In this document: piece by piece, positions 46,519 through 54,801 of the stretch
Numbering within the stretch: the first letter of the stretch is position 1
Layout of the letters: every line of letters begins with the position of its first letter
Source of the DNA: CAIVVT01 sp963757265
GTDB taxonomy: Bacteria > Acidobacteriota > Terriglobia > Bryobacterales > Bryobacteraceae
Length of the DNA stretch: 64,000 bases
Reading direction: 5' to 3'
NCBI GenBank assembly: GCA_963757265.1
Contig: CAVWRA010000006.1
Span: 1,426,001-1,490,000, forward strand
Translations under genes and position numbers: made by a program
Notes under the pieces: model-generated
Told to the model about the DNA's origin: nothing
Seen by the model: the letters and a program-made list of their open reading frames with translations, nothing else
Databases searched by the model: none

Positions 46519-48171
46519 TCACGCGCGCGGTTTCAGACCGCTCTGCGCAATGTACTCGCCGGCGCGGTAGGCCAGCGCCATGATGGTCAGCACGGGGTTG
46601 AAGCCGCCGTTGGTGACGTGCACGGCGGCATCGACGACGAACACGTTGTCAACGTCGTGCACGCGCTGGTGCTGGTCGACAACGGACGTCTGCGGGTCGT
46701 TGCCCATGCGGCACGTTCCGGCCTGGTGCTGGCCGCCGGACGTGTTCTTGTTGGCGCGCTTCTGCCAGGTCTGCACCGCGCCGGCCGCCTTCAGCCAGTC
46801 CTCGGCGCGCTTGGCCTGCACGTCGCTGATCTCGATGGTGTGGTCGTGCTTGGGGCCGGAGAGGCGCACCACGGGGATGCCGAAGCGGTCGCGCACCTCC
46901 GGGTCGAGCTGCGCTCGCGATTCGAACACCGGCATCTCCTGCGTCGGGCCCTGGATCGCGATGATGCGGCGGTAGGCCTGCCGCATCCAGTCCTTGTAGG
47001 CCTGGCCCCAGCGTGGCACGCCGGGGTCGCGCATGCCGACGAACTGGTAGGGCAGGCGGATGAACTCGTTGCACAGCGCGCCGCCGCCGCGCAGCCCGGG
47101 CGTGCCGTGGTTGTAGTCGCAGATCGCGATCGAGGCGCCCGGGCCGAGGTCGTCGTACATGATCTCGTCGAACAGCCCGAACGCGCCGGTGTAGGTGTGC
47201 CCTTGCAGGTTGCGGCCCACCCAGTCGTGGCGGTTGCCAACACCCTTCGGGAACGCTCGGTTGGCGGAGTTCAGCAGCAGCCGCGCCGATTCAATCGCCC
47301 CGCAGGATGAGATGACGACGCGCGCCGGCTGCTCCCAGCCCTCGCCGTTGCGGTCGAAGTAGCGCACGCCCGTGGCGCGGCCGCGCTCGTCGAAGGTGAT
47401 CTCCCGGGCCTGGCACTCGGTGCGCAGCTCCAGCAGTCCGGTGCCCAGCGCCGTCGGCAGGACGGTGTTCTGCGTGCCGACCTTGGCGTCCACTTCGCAC
47501 GCGAAGCCCACGCACCAGCGGCAGCGCATGCACGCCGGGCGGCCGTTGTAGGGCACTGAATTGCGCAGCATCGGGATGTGGAACGGATGCAGCCCCAGCC
47601 GCCGCGCGGCCTTGTCGAGGATCTCGTGCTCGCGGCCCTGCGGCGCCACCGGCGGCATGGGCAGCGGCTTACGGCGCGGGCCTTTGAACGGGTTGTTCGA
47701 GTCGTCGCCGGAGACGCCCAGCTCCCACTCGGCCTGCTCATAGTAGGGCGCCAGGTCCTCGTAAGAAACGGGCCAGTCGGCGAGCGTAGAGCCCGCCAGC
47801 ACGCCGTACTGCGACGCCATGCGGAAATCGTTGGGGTGGTAGCGCCACGCCATCGCCCCGTAACTCAACGTGCCGCCGCCCACGCAGCCGGCATTGTTGG
47901 AGTAGCCCGGTTCCCACGGCGCGACGATGCGCGTGCTGCCGTCGAGATCGACCACCACGCGCGGGTTGCCCTCGTCCGCGGGGCCGAACGGATTGCCCAG
48001 CGTCGAATTGCGCTGGTTGCGCAGGTCGTCCTTCAGGTCATCGTGAGGCGTGTTCCATTTGCCGCGCTCCAGCAGCACCACGCGCCAGCCCGCTTGCGTA
48101 AGCTGTCTGGCGACGATCGGGCCGCCGGCGCCGGCTCCCACGATGACGGCATCGACCGGGGGTAGGGACAT
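46519..48171 (-). CDS. GMC-family FAD-dependent oxidoreductase (sugar/glycoside dehydrogenase large subunit)
   Basis: 550 aa. FAD-binding motif DAVIVGAGAGGPIVARQL at the N-terminus, GMC signature region around NNAGCVGGGTLSYGAMAWR, and the C-terminal active-site block DAAVHVTNGGFNP with the His/Asn pair. A cluster of cysteines in ACMRCRWCVGFAC (about residues 213-225) could bind an Fe-S cluster, as in cytochrome-linked FAD dehydrogenases. No own signal peptide: it is probably carried across by its Tat-targeted small subunit, with which it overlaps by ATGA. Substrate class (glucose, gluconate, glycoside C3) is inferred. Confidence 0.88.
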   Translation of the reverse strand: MSLPPVDAVIVGAGAGGPIVARQLTQAGWRVVLLERGKWNTPHDDLKDDLRNQRNSTLGNPFGPADEGNPRVVVDLDGSTRIVAPWEPGYSNNAGCVGGGTLSYGAMAWRYHPNDFRMASQYGVLAGSTLADWPVSYEDLAPYYEQAEWELGVSGDDSNNPFKGPRRKPLPMPPVAPQGREHEILDKAARRLGLHPFHIPMLRNSVPYNGRPACMRCRWCVGFACEVDAKVGTQNTVLPTALGTGLLELRTECQAREITFDERGRATGVRYFDRNGEGWEQPARVVISSCGAIESARLLLNSANRAFPKGVGNRHDWVGRNLQGHTYTGAFGLFDEIMYDDLGPGASIAICDYNHGTPGLRGGGALCNEFIRLPYQFVGMRDPGVPRWGQAYKDWMRQAYRRIIAIQGPTQEMPVFESRAQLDPEVRDRFGIPVVRLSGPKHDHTIEISDVQAKRAEDWLKAAGAVQTWQKRANKNTSGGQHQAGTCRMGNDPQTSVVDQHQRVHDVDNVFVVDAAVHVTNGGFNPVLTIMALAYRAGEYIAQSGLKPRA

Positions 48172-48695
48172 CAGCTTTGTGCTCCCTTCGGTTCCGCCGG
48201 GGCGATGGAGTACAGCAGCCGGCCGCGCACCGGCACCAGCGGCACGCCGAGCATCCGCCAGCTGGCGTAGTTCGCATTGCCGCCGTGCCGCGGATTGCCG
48301 TAATAGCCCTGCATCGTATGGTCGAGCACCAAGTTGAAGGCGGCGCGGTCCGGGCCCTTCTCGAAGTCCTGCAGCAGCGCGGTGCGCGCATCGAAGTCCA
48401 GCGCCGCGAACTCCTGCGAATAGCCGCGTCGGGCCAGCAGGTTGAGCGCCGCCACGGCCTGCGCGTACAGCTTGCGGTGGCGCTTGAACTTCTTGGTCAA
48501 CTGGATATCGATGTAGCGCACCACGCCCGCGCGCTTCGCGCCGGGGTCGGAGTCCTCGGGAATCAGGCACTCACACCACGCGTTGAGGGTCCGCGCTTCA
48601 TCGTCGGTCAAAGCACGCCAGGGCGAGTTCTGGGTGCGGGAACAGGCAGCCGCGCCGGCGGCCGCGGCGGTGGCGAGGAACTTGCGGCGATTCAG
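48171..48695 (-). CDS. Gluconate 2-dehydrogenase subunit 3 family protein with Tat signal, probable CTG start
   Basis: Small partner of the GMC dehydrogenase, 174 aa from the CTG at 48695. The frame is open up to a TGA at 48720-48722, with no ATG, GTG or TTG before the TTG at 48611. Starting at the CTG gives SLNRRKFLATAAAA-type twin-arginine signal followed by Cys, and an AGGAG box 8 bases ahead. Starting at 48611 would lose the export signal. The body (LTDDEARTLNAWCECLIPEDSDPGAK in outline) matches the subunit-3 family. It probably hitch-hikes the FAD subunit through the Tat system. Confidence 0.82.
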   Translation of the reverse strand: MNRRKFLATAAAAGAAACSRTQNSPWRALTDDEARTLNAWCECLIPEDSDPGAKRAGVVRYIDIQLTKKFKRHRKLYAQAVAALNLLARRGYSQEFAALDFDARTALLQDFEKGPDRAAFNLVLDHTMQGYYGNPRHGGNANYASWRMLGVPLVPVRGRLLYSIAPAEPKGAQS

Positions 48696-48842
48696 ACTCT
48701 TTTCTCCTGTAAGCCAGCATCATATCGTGCATCGGGACGCGGAGCAATTGCGCCGGCCCCGGCGCCTGGTGCTGTCTTAAGGGTGCGTTGTGGTCTGGAT
48801 CGCCATAATTCAGACGATCGGGCCCGGTCTGATCAATCTGGC

Positions 48843-49379
48843 TCACAGGAGTAACAGTGCAGCGCTCAGCCACAACACCGCCGCCATAATCAGTCCCGCG
48901 CACAGCAGCCGCGTGCCGGCATCGCCGATCAGCGAACACCCGAGCATACCCAGGACCGAGAGCACTCCCGTCCAATAGTAAAGCGGCACTTCAAATACGC
49001 GCGCCAACGGAATGAAATGCAGCCCGACGATAACGGCGACCGCAATCGGAATCCAAATGCTCAGGCCAAGGCGCGCCAGCAGCATCGCGCACAGCCATAT
49101 CAACCCGCATTCGGTCCCGAATATGATTCCAAAAAGCATGCCGGCGCGCTTTCCTCTGGCCGCTGCCGCCGGATCATGGATGCTCGGGATGCTCCTTAAA
49201 GGCTTCAGCCGCATAACGCATAGCGCGAGTAAAACAACGGTTGCCACGGACCCTGCCGGAATCGACCAGACGGGGTGCGCGGGCCAGAGGGCCAGCGCCA
49301 CGATGCACCACGCGGAGCCGAACAGCGTGAGGATGGCCGCCCCCGCAACGCTGCCACGGACATGCGCTACGCTCGACAC
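48843..49379 (-). CDS. Hypothetical membrane protein
   Basis: 178 aa with about five to six membrane spans and a short cytoplasmic loop HDPAAAARGKRAG. GTG start at 49379. No family recognised. It sits between the dehydrogenase small subunit and the divergent aldose epimerase gene, not clearly co-transcribed with either (147-base gap downstream). Confidence 0.6.
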   Translation of the reverse strand: MSSVAHVRGSVAGAAILTLFGSAWCIVALALWPAHPVWSIPAGSVATVVLLALCVMRLKPLRSIPSIHDPAAAARGKRAGMLFGIIFGTECGLIWLCAMLLARLGLSIWIPIAVAVIVGLHFIPLARVFEVPLYYWTGVLSVLGMLGCSLIGDAGTRLLCAGLIMAAVLWLSAALLLL

Positions 49380-49538
49380 GCCTTCACGATACCGATTGCG
49401 CGGGATGGGCGCTATAGGCTAGGTCTTCCATCAACGCACTTTTCAGACACGACCCGGCGCCTTGACCGGCATGGGCACGGGGAGCTAGCGTCAAAAGGTC
49501 CGGCCGCGCGCGGACTAGGGCCCCGAGGAGCGTCTGCC

Positions 49539-50681
49539 TTGCACCGATCCACTGCCATACTCAGCTTGGCCGCGGCTGCCCTTTTCATGGGCGGCTGCGC
49601 GCAGAAGAGGGAATCGCCGATGTCATCTTCCATCACCAGAGCGCCGTTCGGCATGACCGAAAGTGGCCAGCTCATCAACCTCTATACGTTGAAGAACGCC
49701 TCCGGCATGGAGGCCGATATCACCAACTTCGGCGCGATCATTCAGGCGCTGAAAGTGCCCGGCCGGGGCGGCCAGCTCGCCGACGTCGTGCTCGGTTTCG
49801 ACAAGCTCGCGGACTACGAGAAGCCCAACCCGTACTTCGGCGCCATCGTCGGGCGCTATGGCAACCGCATCGCCAGGGGGCGCTTCACGCTGAACGGCGT
49901 GGAGTACAAGCTGGCCGTCAATGACGGTCAGAACTCGCTGCACGGCGGCCTCAAAGGCTTCAACCATGTGGTCTGGCAGGCGCGCGAAGTCCCGGGCGCC
50001 GATCCGGCGCTGGCGCTGACCTACGTCAGTAAGGACGGCGAAGAGGGCTATCCCGGCAATCTCACGGTGAAAGTGACCTACACGCTGACGCCGGCCAATG
50101 AGCTGCGCATCGACTACTCTCTGGCGACGGACAAGGACACCGTGGCCAACGTGACCAACCACACCTACTTCAACCTGGCCGGCCAGGGCCAGGGCGGCAT
50201 CGTGGGCCACGTGGTGCAGCTCTTCGCGTCGAAGTTCACACCGGTGGACGCGACGCTGATCCCGACCGGCGAACTGAAACCCGTCGCCCGCACTCCGTTC
50301 GACTTCCTCCAGCCGACCTCCATCGGCGCGCGCATCGACGCGAACGACGAGCAACTGAAGCGCGGCAAGGGTTACGATCATAACTGGGTGGTGGACGGCG
50401 AGCCGGGCACGCTGCGGCCGGCGGCGCGCGTATCGGAGCCTAACTCCGGGCGCGTGCTGGAGGTGCTGACCACCGAGCCGGGCGTGCAGTTCTACACCGG
50501 CAACTTCCTGGACGGCACGCTGACGGGCAAGGGCGGCAAGGTCTACGATCACCGCTACGGCTTCTGCCTGGAGACCCAGCACTTCCCCGATTCCCCGAAC
50601 CATCCGGCCTTCCCGACCACCACGCTGAAGGCCGGCGCGGAGTACAAATCCACCACCGTGTTCCGCTTCTCGGTGGAATAA
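49539..50681 (+). CDS. galM: Aldose 1-epimerase, predicted lipoprotein
   Basis: Mutarotase interconverting alpha and beta aldoses, 380 aa. A TTG start at 49539 with a GAGGAG ribosome binding site gives a lipoprotein signal HRSTAILSLAAAALFMGGC, so the enzyme is envelope-located, unlike cytoplasmic GalM. Family motifs: NRIARGRFTLNG, NSLHGGLKGFNHVVW, NHTYFNLAGQG (catalytic His), and the catalytic Glu in FCLETQHFPDSPNHPAFP. It fits a periplasmic sugar-processing neighbourhood. Confidence 0.9.
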   Translation: MHRSTAILSLAAAALFMGGCAQKRESPMSSSITRAPFGMTESGQLINLYTLKNASGMEADITNFGAIIQALKVPGRGGQLADVVLGFDKLADYEKPNPYFGAIVGRYGNRIARGRFTLNGVEYKLAVNDGQNSLHGGLKGFNHVVWQAREVPGADPALALTYVSKDGEEGYPGNLTVKVTYTLTPANELRIDYSLATDKDTVANVTNHTYFNLAGQGQGGIVGHVVQLFASKFTPVDATLIPTGELKPVARTPFDFLQPTSIGARIDANDEQLKRGKGYDHNWVVDGEPGTLRPAARVSEPNSGRVLEVLTTEPGVQFYTGNFLDGTLTGKGGKVYDHRYGFCLETQHFPDSPNHPAFPTTTLKAGAEYKSTTVFRFSVE

Positions 50682-50757
50682 CGCGCGGCGCTGTAGAATT
50701 GGCGGGGCGGCTCCGGCAGGCCTCGCCCGTCTTGTATCTAAAAAGGTCTCGGCAATT

Positions 50758-52452
50758 TCAATGAAGGTGTATTCGCGATGGCGAATCTGCCGCCTTCTGC
50801 CCCCACAGCCAGGCCGCCAAGCGCGGGGCGACCAATTGCGCCGGCACACAGTAATCGGCCTTTATGTCCCGGTATGGACTGCCGGTGATGGCGACCTGTT
50901 CGTAAGCGGTCCATGTTTCCGGCGTCATGTGCCCAGCCAAGTGGCTGTAGAGAACGCGGTGGACCTCATTCATCCGTCCCAGCGCGCGCAGGCCAGCGGC
51001 ATACTCGGCGATCGGCCAGTTGTCCGCGTGTCCCCAGATACGGCCGAGACCGGCAATTTCGCCGCCGTGCGTGTTGCGATAGGCGATGACGGCTTCCATC
51101 TGTTCCTTCGACAGGATGCCGCTGGACAGGAGTTCGGGCCAATAGCGGTAGTTCGTATAGGAGACGAAGTTGTTCTCGGTCATCGTCTTGAACGGCGCCA
51201 TGGTATTGAACGCCGTCTTCTCCGGCATGGGCGGAATGAACATCGGTGTCACGCTTCGCACCGTCGCTTTGTCGATGGCGGCCTGGATGGTCTTGCGGAA
51301 GGAATCGCAGCGGGCCGCGTCGCCATCGTGACCGAGCAAGGGCGCTATGTCACGCAACCCGCGCCAGGCCCAGCCATTGTTATGGAAGTAGATCCCGACT
51401 TCACTCCGCAGATCTGCTTCCGGACCCCCGGAAATCAGGCCGCTGGGTGAGCCGGCCTGCGCCTCCCAGAGCGACGTGCGAATGCGCTCCAGTTTCGGGC
51501 GAAGATGTTCCAACCACTCTTGGCTTCCGCCTGCCGCCATGCACTTGCGCGTCAACCACAAGAGCTGCCCGTACTCCGCCACCGAGCAACCATCGACTTC
51601 CGGATCGACGTAGTATTTGACCCTCCCGTCCTCGCGTACAAGGACATCGAAGAAGGCGCTGAAATACTCGCGCGCCAGGGGCGCCTGCCCCCACTCCAAC
51701 AGGCAATCCACGAGCGAGATGATGGTCGGCGGGAAACCATCTCCGTATTCAATGCCAAAGTCTTTCCCGGGGCCGTAGCTCCTCACGCCGTAATGCGGCC
51801 GCGTCCCGGTAAAGGTGATCAACGCCCGGATGATCGAGGCTTTGCAGGCGTTTTTCACATCCGGATCGGGAATCGGAATCTGCGCCGCCCGGGCGAAGAA
51901 CGCTTCCCAATGGCTTCGCAGTCCCTGCAAAGCGGCCCTAAAACCGGCTCGATCCGAGGGCGCCTTATCGCCCAAGCGGAGATACTGGGACGATTTCCTC
52001 TTGCCCCCGGCCTGTTCCACCAAACTGACGTGGATCAGAATCTTCCCCGGCTCCGTGCTGTCCACGGCAAACGCCGTCATCTCGCACGTCGCATCCGTTT
52101 TCGCGTCGTGATAAACGTAATGCACCGCCGGCAGATACCCGTCCACCAACCCAAACTCGTATGCACCGGTCTGCATGGACTGCTTCACCCACGGCACGTG
52201 GTCGCCGGGGTCGAACCAGCCCCGGATCAAGCCGTTGGGCTCCACTGTCGGCTTGTCGTAGTGATCGCCGGCTTTGCCGGTCCAGAGCTGGTGTACTGAG
52301 TGCTCGGTGCCCAGGAACGTATAACCACGGACAGGTTTCAGTTCGTAGGCGCGCATGAATTCTCTGAGCGCCGGTTCGGCCCGAGTCGCTGCGGGCAGCG
52401 CGATCAGCGCCGCCAGGGCTCCTGCTATCCAGGTTCTTCTCGTGTCAGCCAC
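50758..52452 (-). CDS. Secreted six-hairpin glycosidase-like protein
   Basis: 564 aa with a signal peptide (WIAGALAALIALPAATRAE), GTG start at 52452. An N-terminal beta region is followed by helical repeats with aromatic-rich conserved loops (FGIEYGDGFPPTIISLVDCL, YTNYRYWPELLSSG, GRIWGHADNWPIAEYAAG) typical of alpha/alpha-toroid glycosidases. I cannot name the GH family. Likely releases sugars outside the cytoplasm; convergent with the epimerase gene. Confidence 0.6.
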   Translation of the reverse strand: MADTRRTWIAGALAALIALPAATRAEPALREFMRAYELKPVRGYTFLGTEHSVHQLWTGKAGDHYDKPTVEPNGLIRGWFDPGDHVPWVKQSMQTGAYEFGLVDGYLPAVHYVYHDAKTDATCEMTAFAVDSTEPGKILIHVSLVEQAGGKRKSSQYLRLGDKAPSDRAGFRAALQGLRSHWEAFFARAAQIPIPDPDVKNACKASIIRALITFTGTRPHYGVRSYGPGKDFGIEYGDGFPPTIISLVDCLLEWGQAPLAREYFSAFFDVLVREDGRVKYYVDPEVDGCSVAEYGQLLWLTRKCMAAGGSQEWLEHLRPKLERIRTSLWEAQAGSPSGLISGGPEADLRSEVGIYFHNNGWAWRGLRDIAPLLGHDGDAARCDSFRKTIQAAIDKATVRSVTPMFIPPMPEKTAFNTMAPFKTMTENNFVSYTNYRYWPELLSSGILSKEQMEAVIAYRNTHGGEIAGLGRIWGHADNWPIAEYAAGLRALGRMNEVHRVLYSHLAGHMTPETWTAYEQVAITGSPYRDIKADYCVPAQLVAPRLAAWLWGQKAADSPSRIHLH

Positions 52453-52569
52453 AATCCCATTCTTGGCCTTGCGGCCGGCCGCAGCCTACCCAAGATTGAT
52501 GTTTGGGCTTCGTGGCCAACGCCAATTCTACATCCAACGGTCCAAGTGCGACCTGCGGCCTGGCCGCGG

Positions 52570-53364
52570 CTACTGCTTCGGCGGCGCCCGTGGCTTCTTA
52601 TCCGGGGCGTCCGTGACGTCGCCGTAGGTGATGGTCGATTCGGACTTGAACTGCTTGTAGTCCTTGTACGTGATCAGCATCTTGATCGGCACGGACTCGT
52701 TGCGGAAGTTCAGCACGTCGTTGGAGACGGTGTAGGTCGGGAACCAGTACTTGCCGTCGATCTGTTCGCGGTAGGTTTCGAACTTGGGCCACTTGTGGTC
52801 CGAGTTCTTCTTTTGCAGGCCCACGCCGCGCCCGTAGGTCTTCACGATTTGCAGGTCGCGGTCGTCCACCCAGATCTGCCCCGCGAAGTAGCGCTCGCCC
52901 TCGAGCATCTGCTTGGGCTTGACGGCGAACAAGTAGCACGTGATCTCGTCCACCTGGTCGCGGCCCAGGTAGTGGATTTCGTACTTGTCAATGTCCTTGG
53001 TGGTCAGGACGAAGGGCTGGATACTGCGCATGTCCTGCACGTCCTGGGCGTCCATCTGGATACGCTCCAGCGTGTCCATCGGCGCGTAGACGGTGCGCTC
53101 GGTGCGCTGCCCGTCGGGCGTGAAAACGACGTCCGAGACCTCCTCGTGTTTGCCGTCCGGGCGGCCGCCGGGGCCCAGCGTCTCGATCATGTAACGCTGG
53201 CGATAGGTGTAGTTCTCGCGGGCGTGGGCGAAAGCCGCCTCCTTGGCCGCGAACTTGCGGATGATCTCCTGCTGCTGGTCCGGCGTCAGATCGTCCGCGG
53301 CCGGCAGGGCCGCGAGCGGGGCGGCGGCCAGCGCCGCCAACACAACCAGGCGTGTCTTCGTCAT
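52570..53364 (-). CDS. Hypothetical exported protein (outer-membrane lipoprotein-sorting-like)
   Basis: 264 aa from the ATG at 53364, which has an excellent AAGGAG site 5 bases ahead; an in-frame codon at 53400 is less likely. A signal peptide (MTKTRLVVLAALAAAPLAA) precedes a beta-rich domain with ITCYLFAVKPKQMLEGERYF and GQIWVDDRDLQIVKTYGR, reminiscent of the LolA/LppX-like fold common in Acidobacteria hypothetical proteins. Role unknown. Confidence 0.65.
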   Translation of the reverse strand: MTKTRLVVLAALAAAPLAALPAADDLTPDQQQEIIRKFAAKEAAFAHARENYTYRQRYMIETLGPGGRPDGKHEEVSDVVFTPDGQRTERTVYAPMDTLERIQMDAQDVQDMRSIQPFVLTTKDIDKYEIHYLGRDQVDEITCYLFAVKPKQMLEGERYFAGQIWVDDRDLQIVKTYGRGVGLQKKNSDHKWPKFETYREQIDGKYWFPTYTVSNDVLNFRNESVPIKMLITYKDYKQFKSESTITYGDVTDAPDKKPRAPPKQ

Positions 53365-53437
53365 CGGTCTCCTTCCCATCCCTCTACCTTCTTGATACAC
53401 GATGCGGCGGCGGCGCGTCAGGTTACCGCGCCGCGGC

Positions 53438-54613
53438 TCAGCCCAGCAGGTGCTTGGCGATGGTCAGCAGCTGGATGTTGGTGGTGCCTTCGTAGATGCT
53501 GCCGATCTTGGCGTCGCGATACAGCTTCTCCACCGGGTAGTCCGTGGTGAAGCCGACGCCGCCATGGATCTCGATGGCGCGCGAGGCGGCGCGCTCGGCG
53601 ACCTCGGAGGCGCGCAACTTGGCCATGGCGGCCGGCGACGTGAAGGGCGCTCCGGCTTCGCGCAGGCGCGCGGCGTTGTAGACCAGCAGGCGCGCGCCCT
53701 CGATATCGGTGGCCATGCGCGCCAGTTCGAACCGGATGGCCTGGAATTCGGCGATCGCCTGGCCGAACTGCCGGCGCTGTCTGGCATACGCCAACGCGTG
53801 CGCCAGAGCCCCGGCGGCCAGGCCCGTCATCTGCGCGCCGATGGCGATGCGCCCCTCGTTGAGCGTCTCCATGGCGATCTTGTAGCCTTTGCCGGTCTCG
53901 CCGAGAACGTCGCACTTCGGCACGCGGACGCCATCCAGCAGTAGTTCGCAAGTGGAGGAGGCGCGGATGCCGAGCTTGTGTTCGCGCTTGCCGACGGCCA
54001 GGCCAGGCCGGTCGCGTTCGACCACGAAACAGGTGATGCCCTTGTAGCCGGCCGGCGGGTTGGCGTTGGCGAAGATCAGGAACAGGCCGGCCTCGGCGGC
54101 GTTGGAGATCCACAGCTTGCGGCCGCTCAGAATGTAGCTCTCGCCGTCCTCGACGGCGCGCGTGGCCAGCGCAAAGGCGTCGGAACCGGAGCCCGCCTCG
54201 GACAGCGCGTAGGCGCCCACGGTATCGGCGGCCAGGCGCGGCAGCCAGCGCTGCTTCTGCTCCTCCGTGCCCCAGCGCAGCAGCGCGTTGTTGACCAGCG
54301 TGTTCTGGACATCGACGACCACGGCGGCGGCGGGGTCCACCGCGGCCAGTTCCTCGATGGCCAGCACGGCCTGGAAGAATGTGCCGCCCGGACCGCCGAA
54401 TTGCTCCGGGATTTCGATGCCCATCAGGCCCAGCTCGAACAGCTCCCTGAGCAAGCCCTGATCGAAGGCCGCCTGCTCGTCCATGGCGCGCGCTTGCGGT
54501 GCGATCCGCTCGCGCGCGAAGCGCCGGACGGTGGAGCGGAACAGCTCCTCGTCCTCACTGAACAGGGTGAGAGGGCGCACCTGGCCCTCCGTGTAGGAAA
54601 GCCCCTTGGACAT
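53438..54613 (-). CDS. Acyl-CoA dehydrogenase
   Basis: FAD enzyme introducing the first double bond in acyl-CoA beta-oxidation or branched-chain amino acid degradation. 391 aa, normal length. Motifs: YALSEAGSGSDAFAL and KLWISNAAEAGLFLIFA (FAD/substrate), RQFGQAIAEFQAIRFELA, and the catalytic Glu in IYEGTTNIQ. Sequence resembles the short/branched-chain class. The ATG at 54613 is 14 bases from the divergent AtzG-like gene. Confidence 0.93.
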   Translation of the reverse strand: MSKGLSYTEGQVRPLTLFSEDEELFRSTVRRFARERIAPQARAMDEQAAFDQGLLRELFELGLMGIEIPEQFGGPGGTFFQAVLAIEELAAVDPAAAVVVDVQNTLVNNALLRWGTEEQKQRWLPRLAADTVGAYALSEAGSGSDAFALATRAVEDGESYILSGRKLWISNAAEAGLFLIFANANPPAGYKGITCFVVERDRPGLAVGKREHKLGIRASSTCELLLDGVRVPKCDVLGETGKGYKIAMETLNEGRIAIGAQMTGLAAGALAHALAYARQRRQFGQAIAEFQAIRFELARMATDIEGARLLVYNAARLREAGAPFTSPAAMAKLRASEVAERAASRAIEIHGGVGFTTDYPVEKLYRDAKIGSIYEGTTNIQLLTIAKHLLG

Positions 54614-54627
54614 GCCATTATTAGACC

Positions 54628-54801
54628 ATGCGCGATTGGAAGGCGATTGCCGCGGGGCTCCAGATCGAGCTCGGCGAGGGCGCGCAACGGACGCTCGAAA
54701 CGCTCGACAAGACGATGCTCGGCCTGCGCGGGCTGATCGACTGGCAGGAGGAGCCCGTTCTCCAATCGAGCGTCCTGCCGCCCGAGGACGACGCCGGATG
54801 A
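54628..54801 (+). CDS. Tiny AtzG/GatC-like amidase partner
   Basis: 57 aa (MRDWKAIAAGLQIELGEG..., ending in PPEDDAG). Its stop overlaps the amidase ATG by 4 bases (ATGA). Size, helical pattern and a C-terminal acidic segment EEPVLQ resemble AtzG/DUF4089 and the GatC family, whose members clasp amidase-signature enzymes such as AtzE. The assignment rests on pattern and position, with no invariant motif, so it is moderate. Confidence 0.55.
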   Translation: MRDWKAIAAGLQIELGEGAQRTLETLDKTMLGLRGLIDWQEEPVLQSSVLPPEDDAG

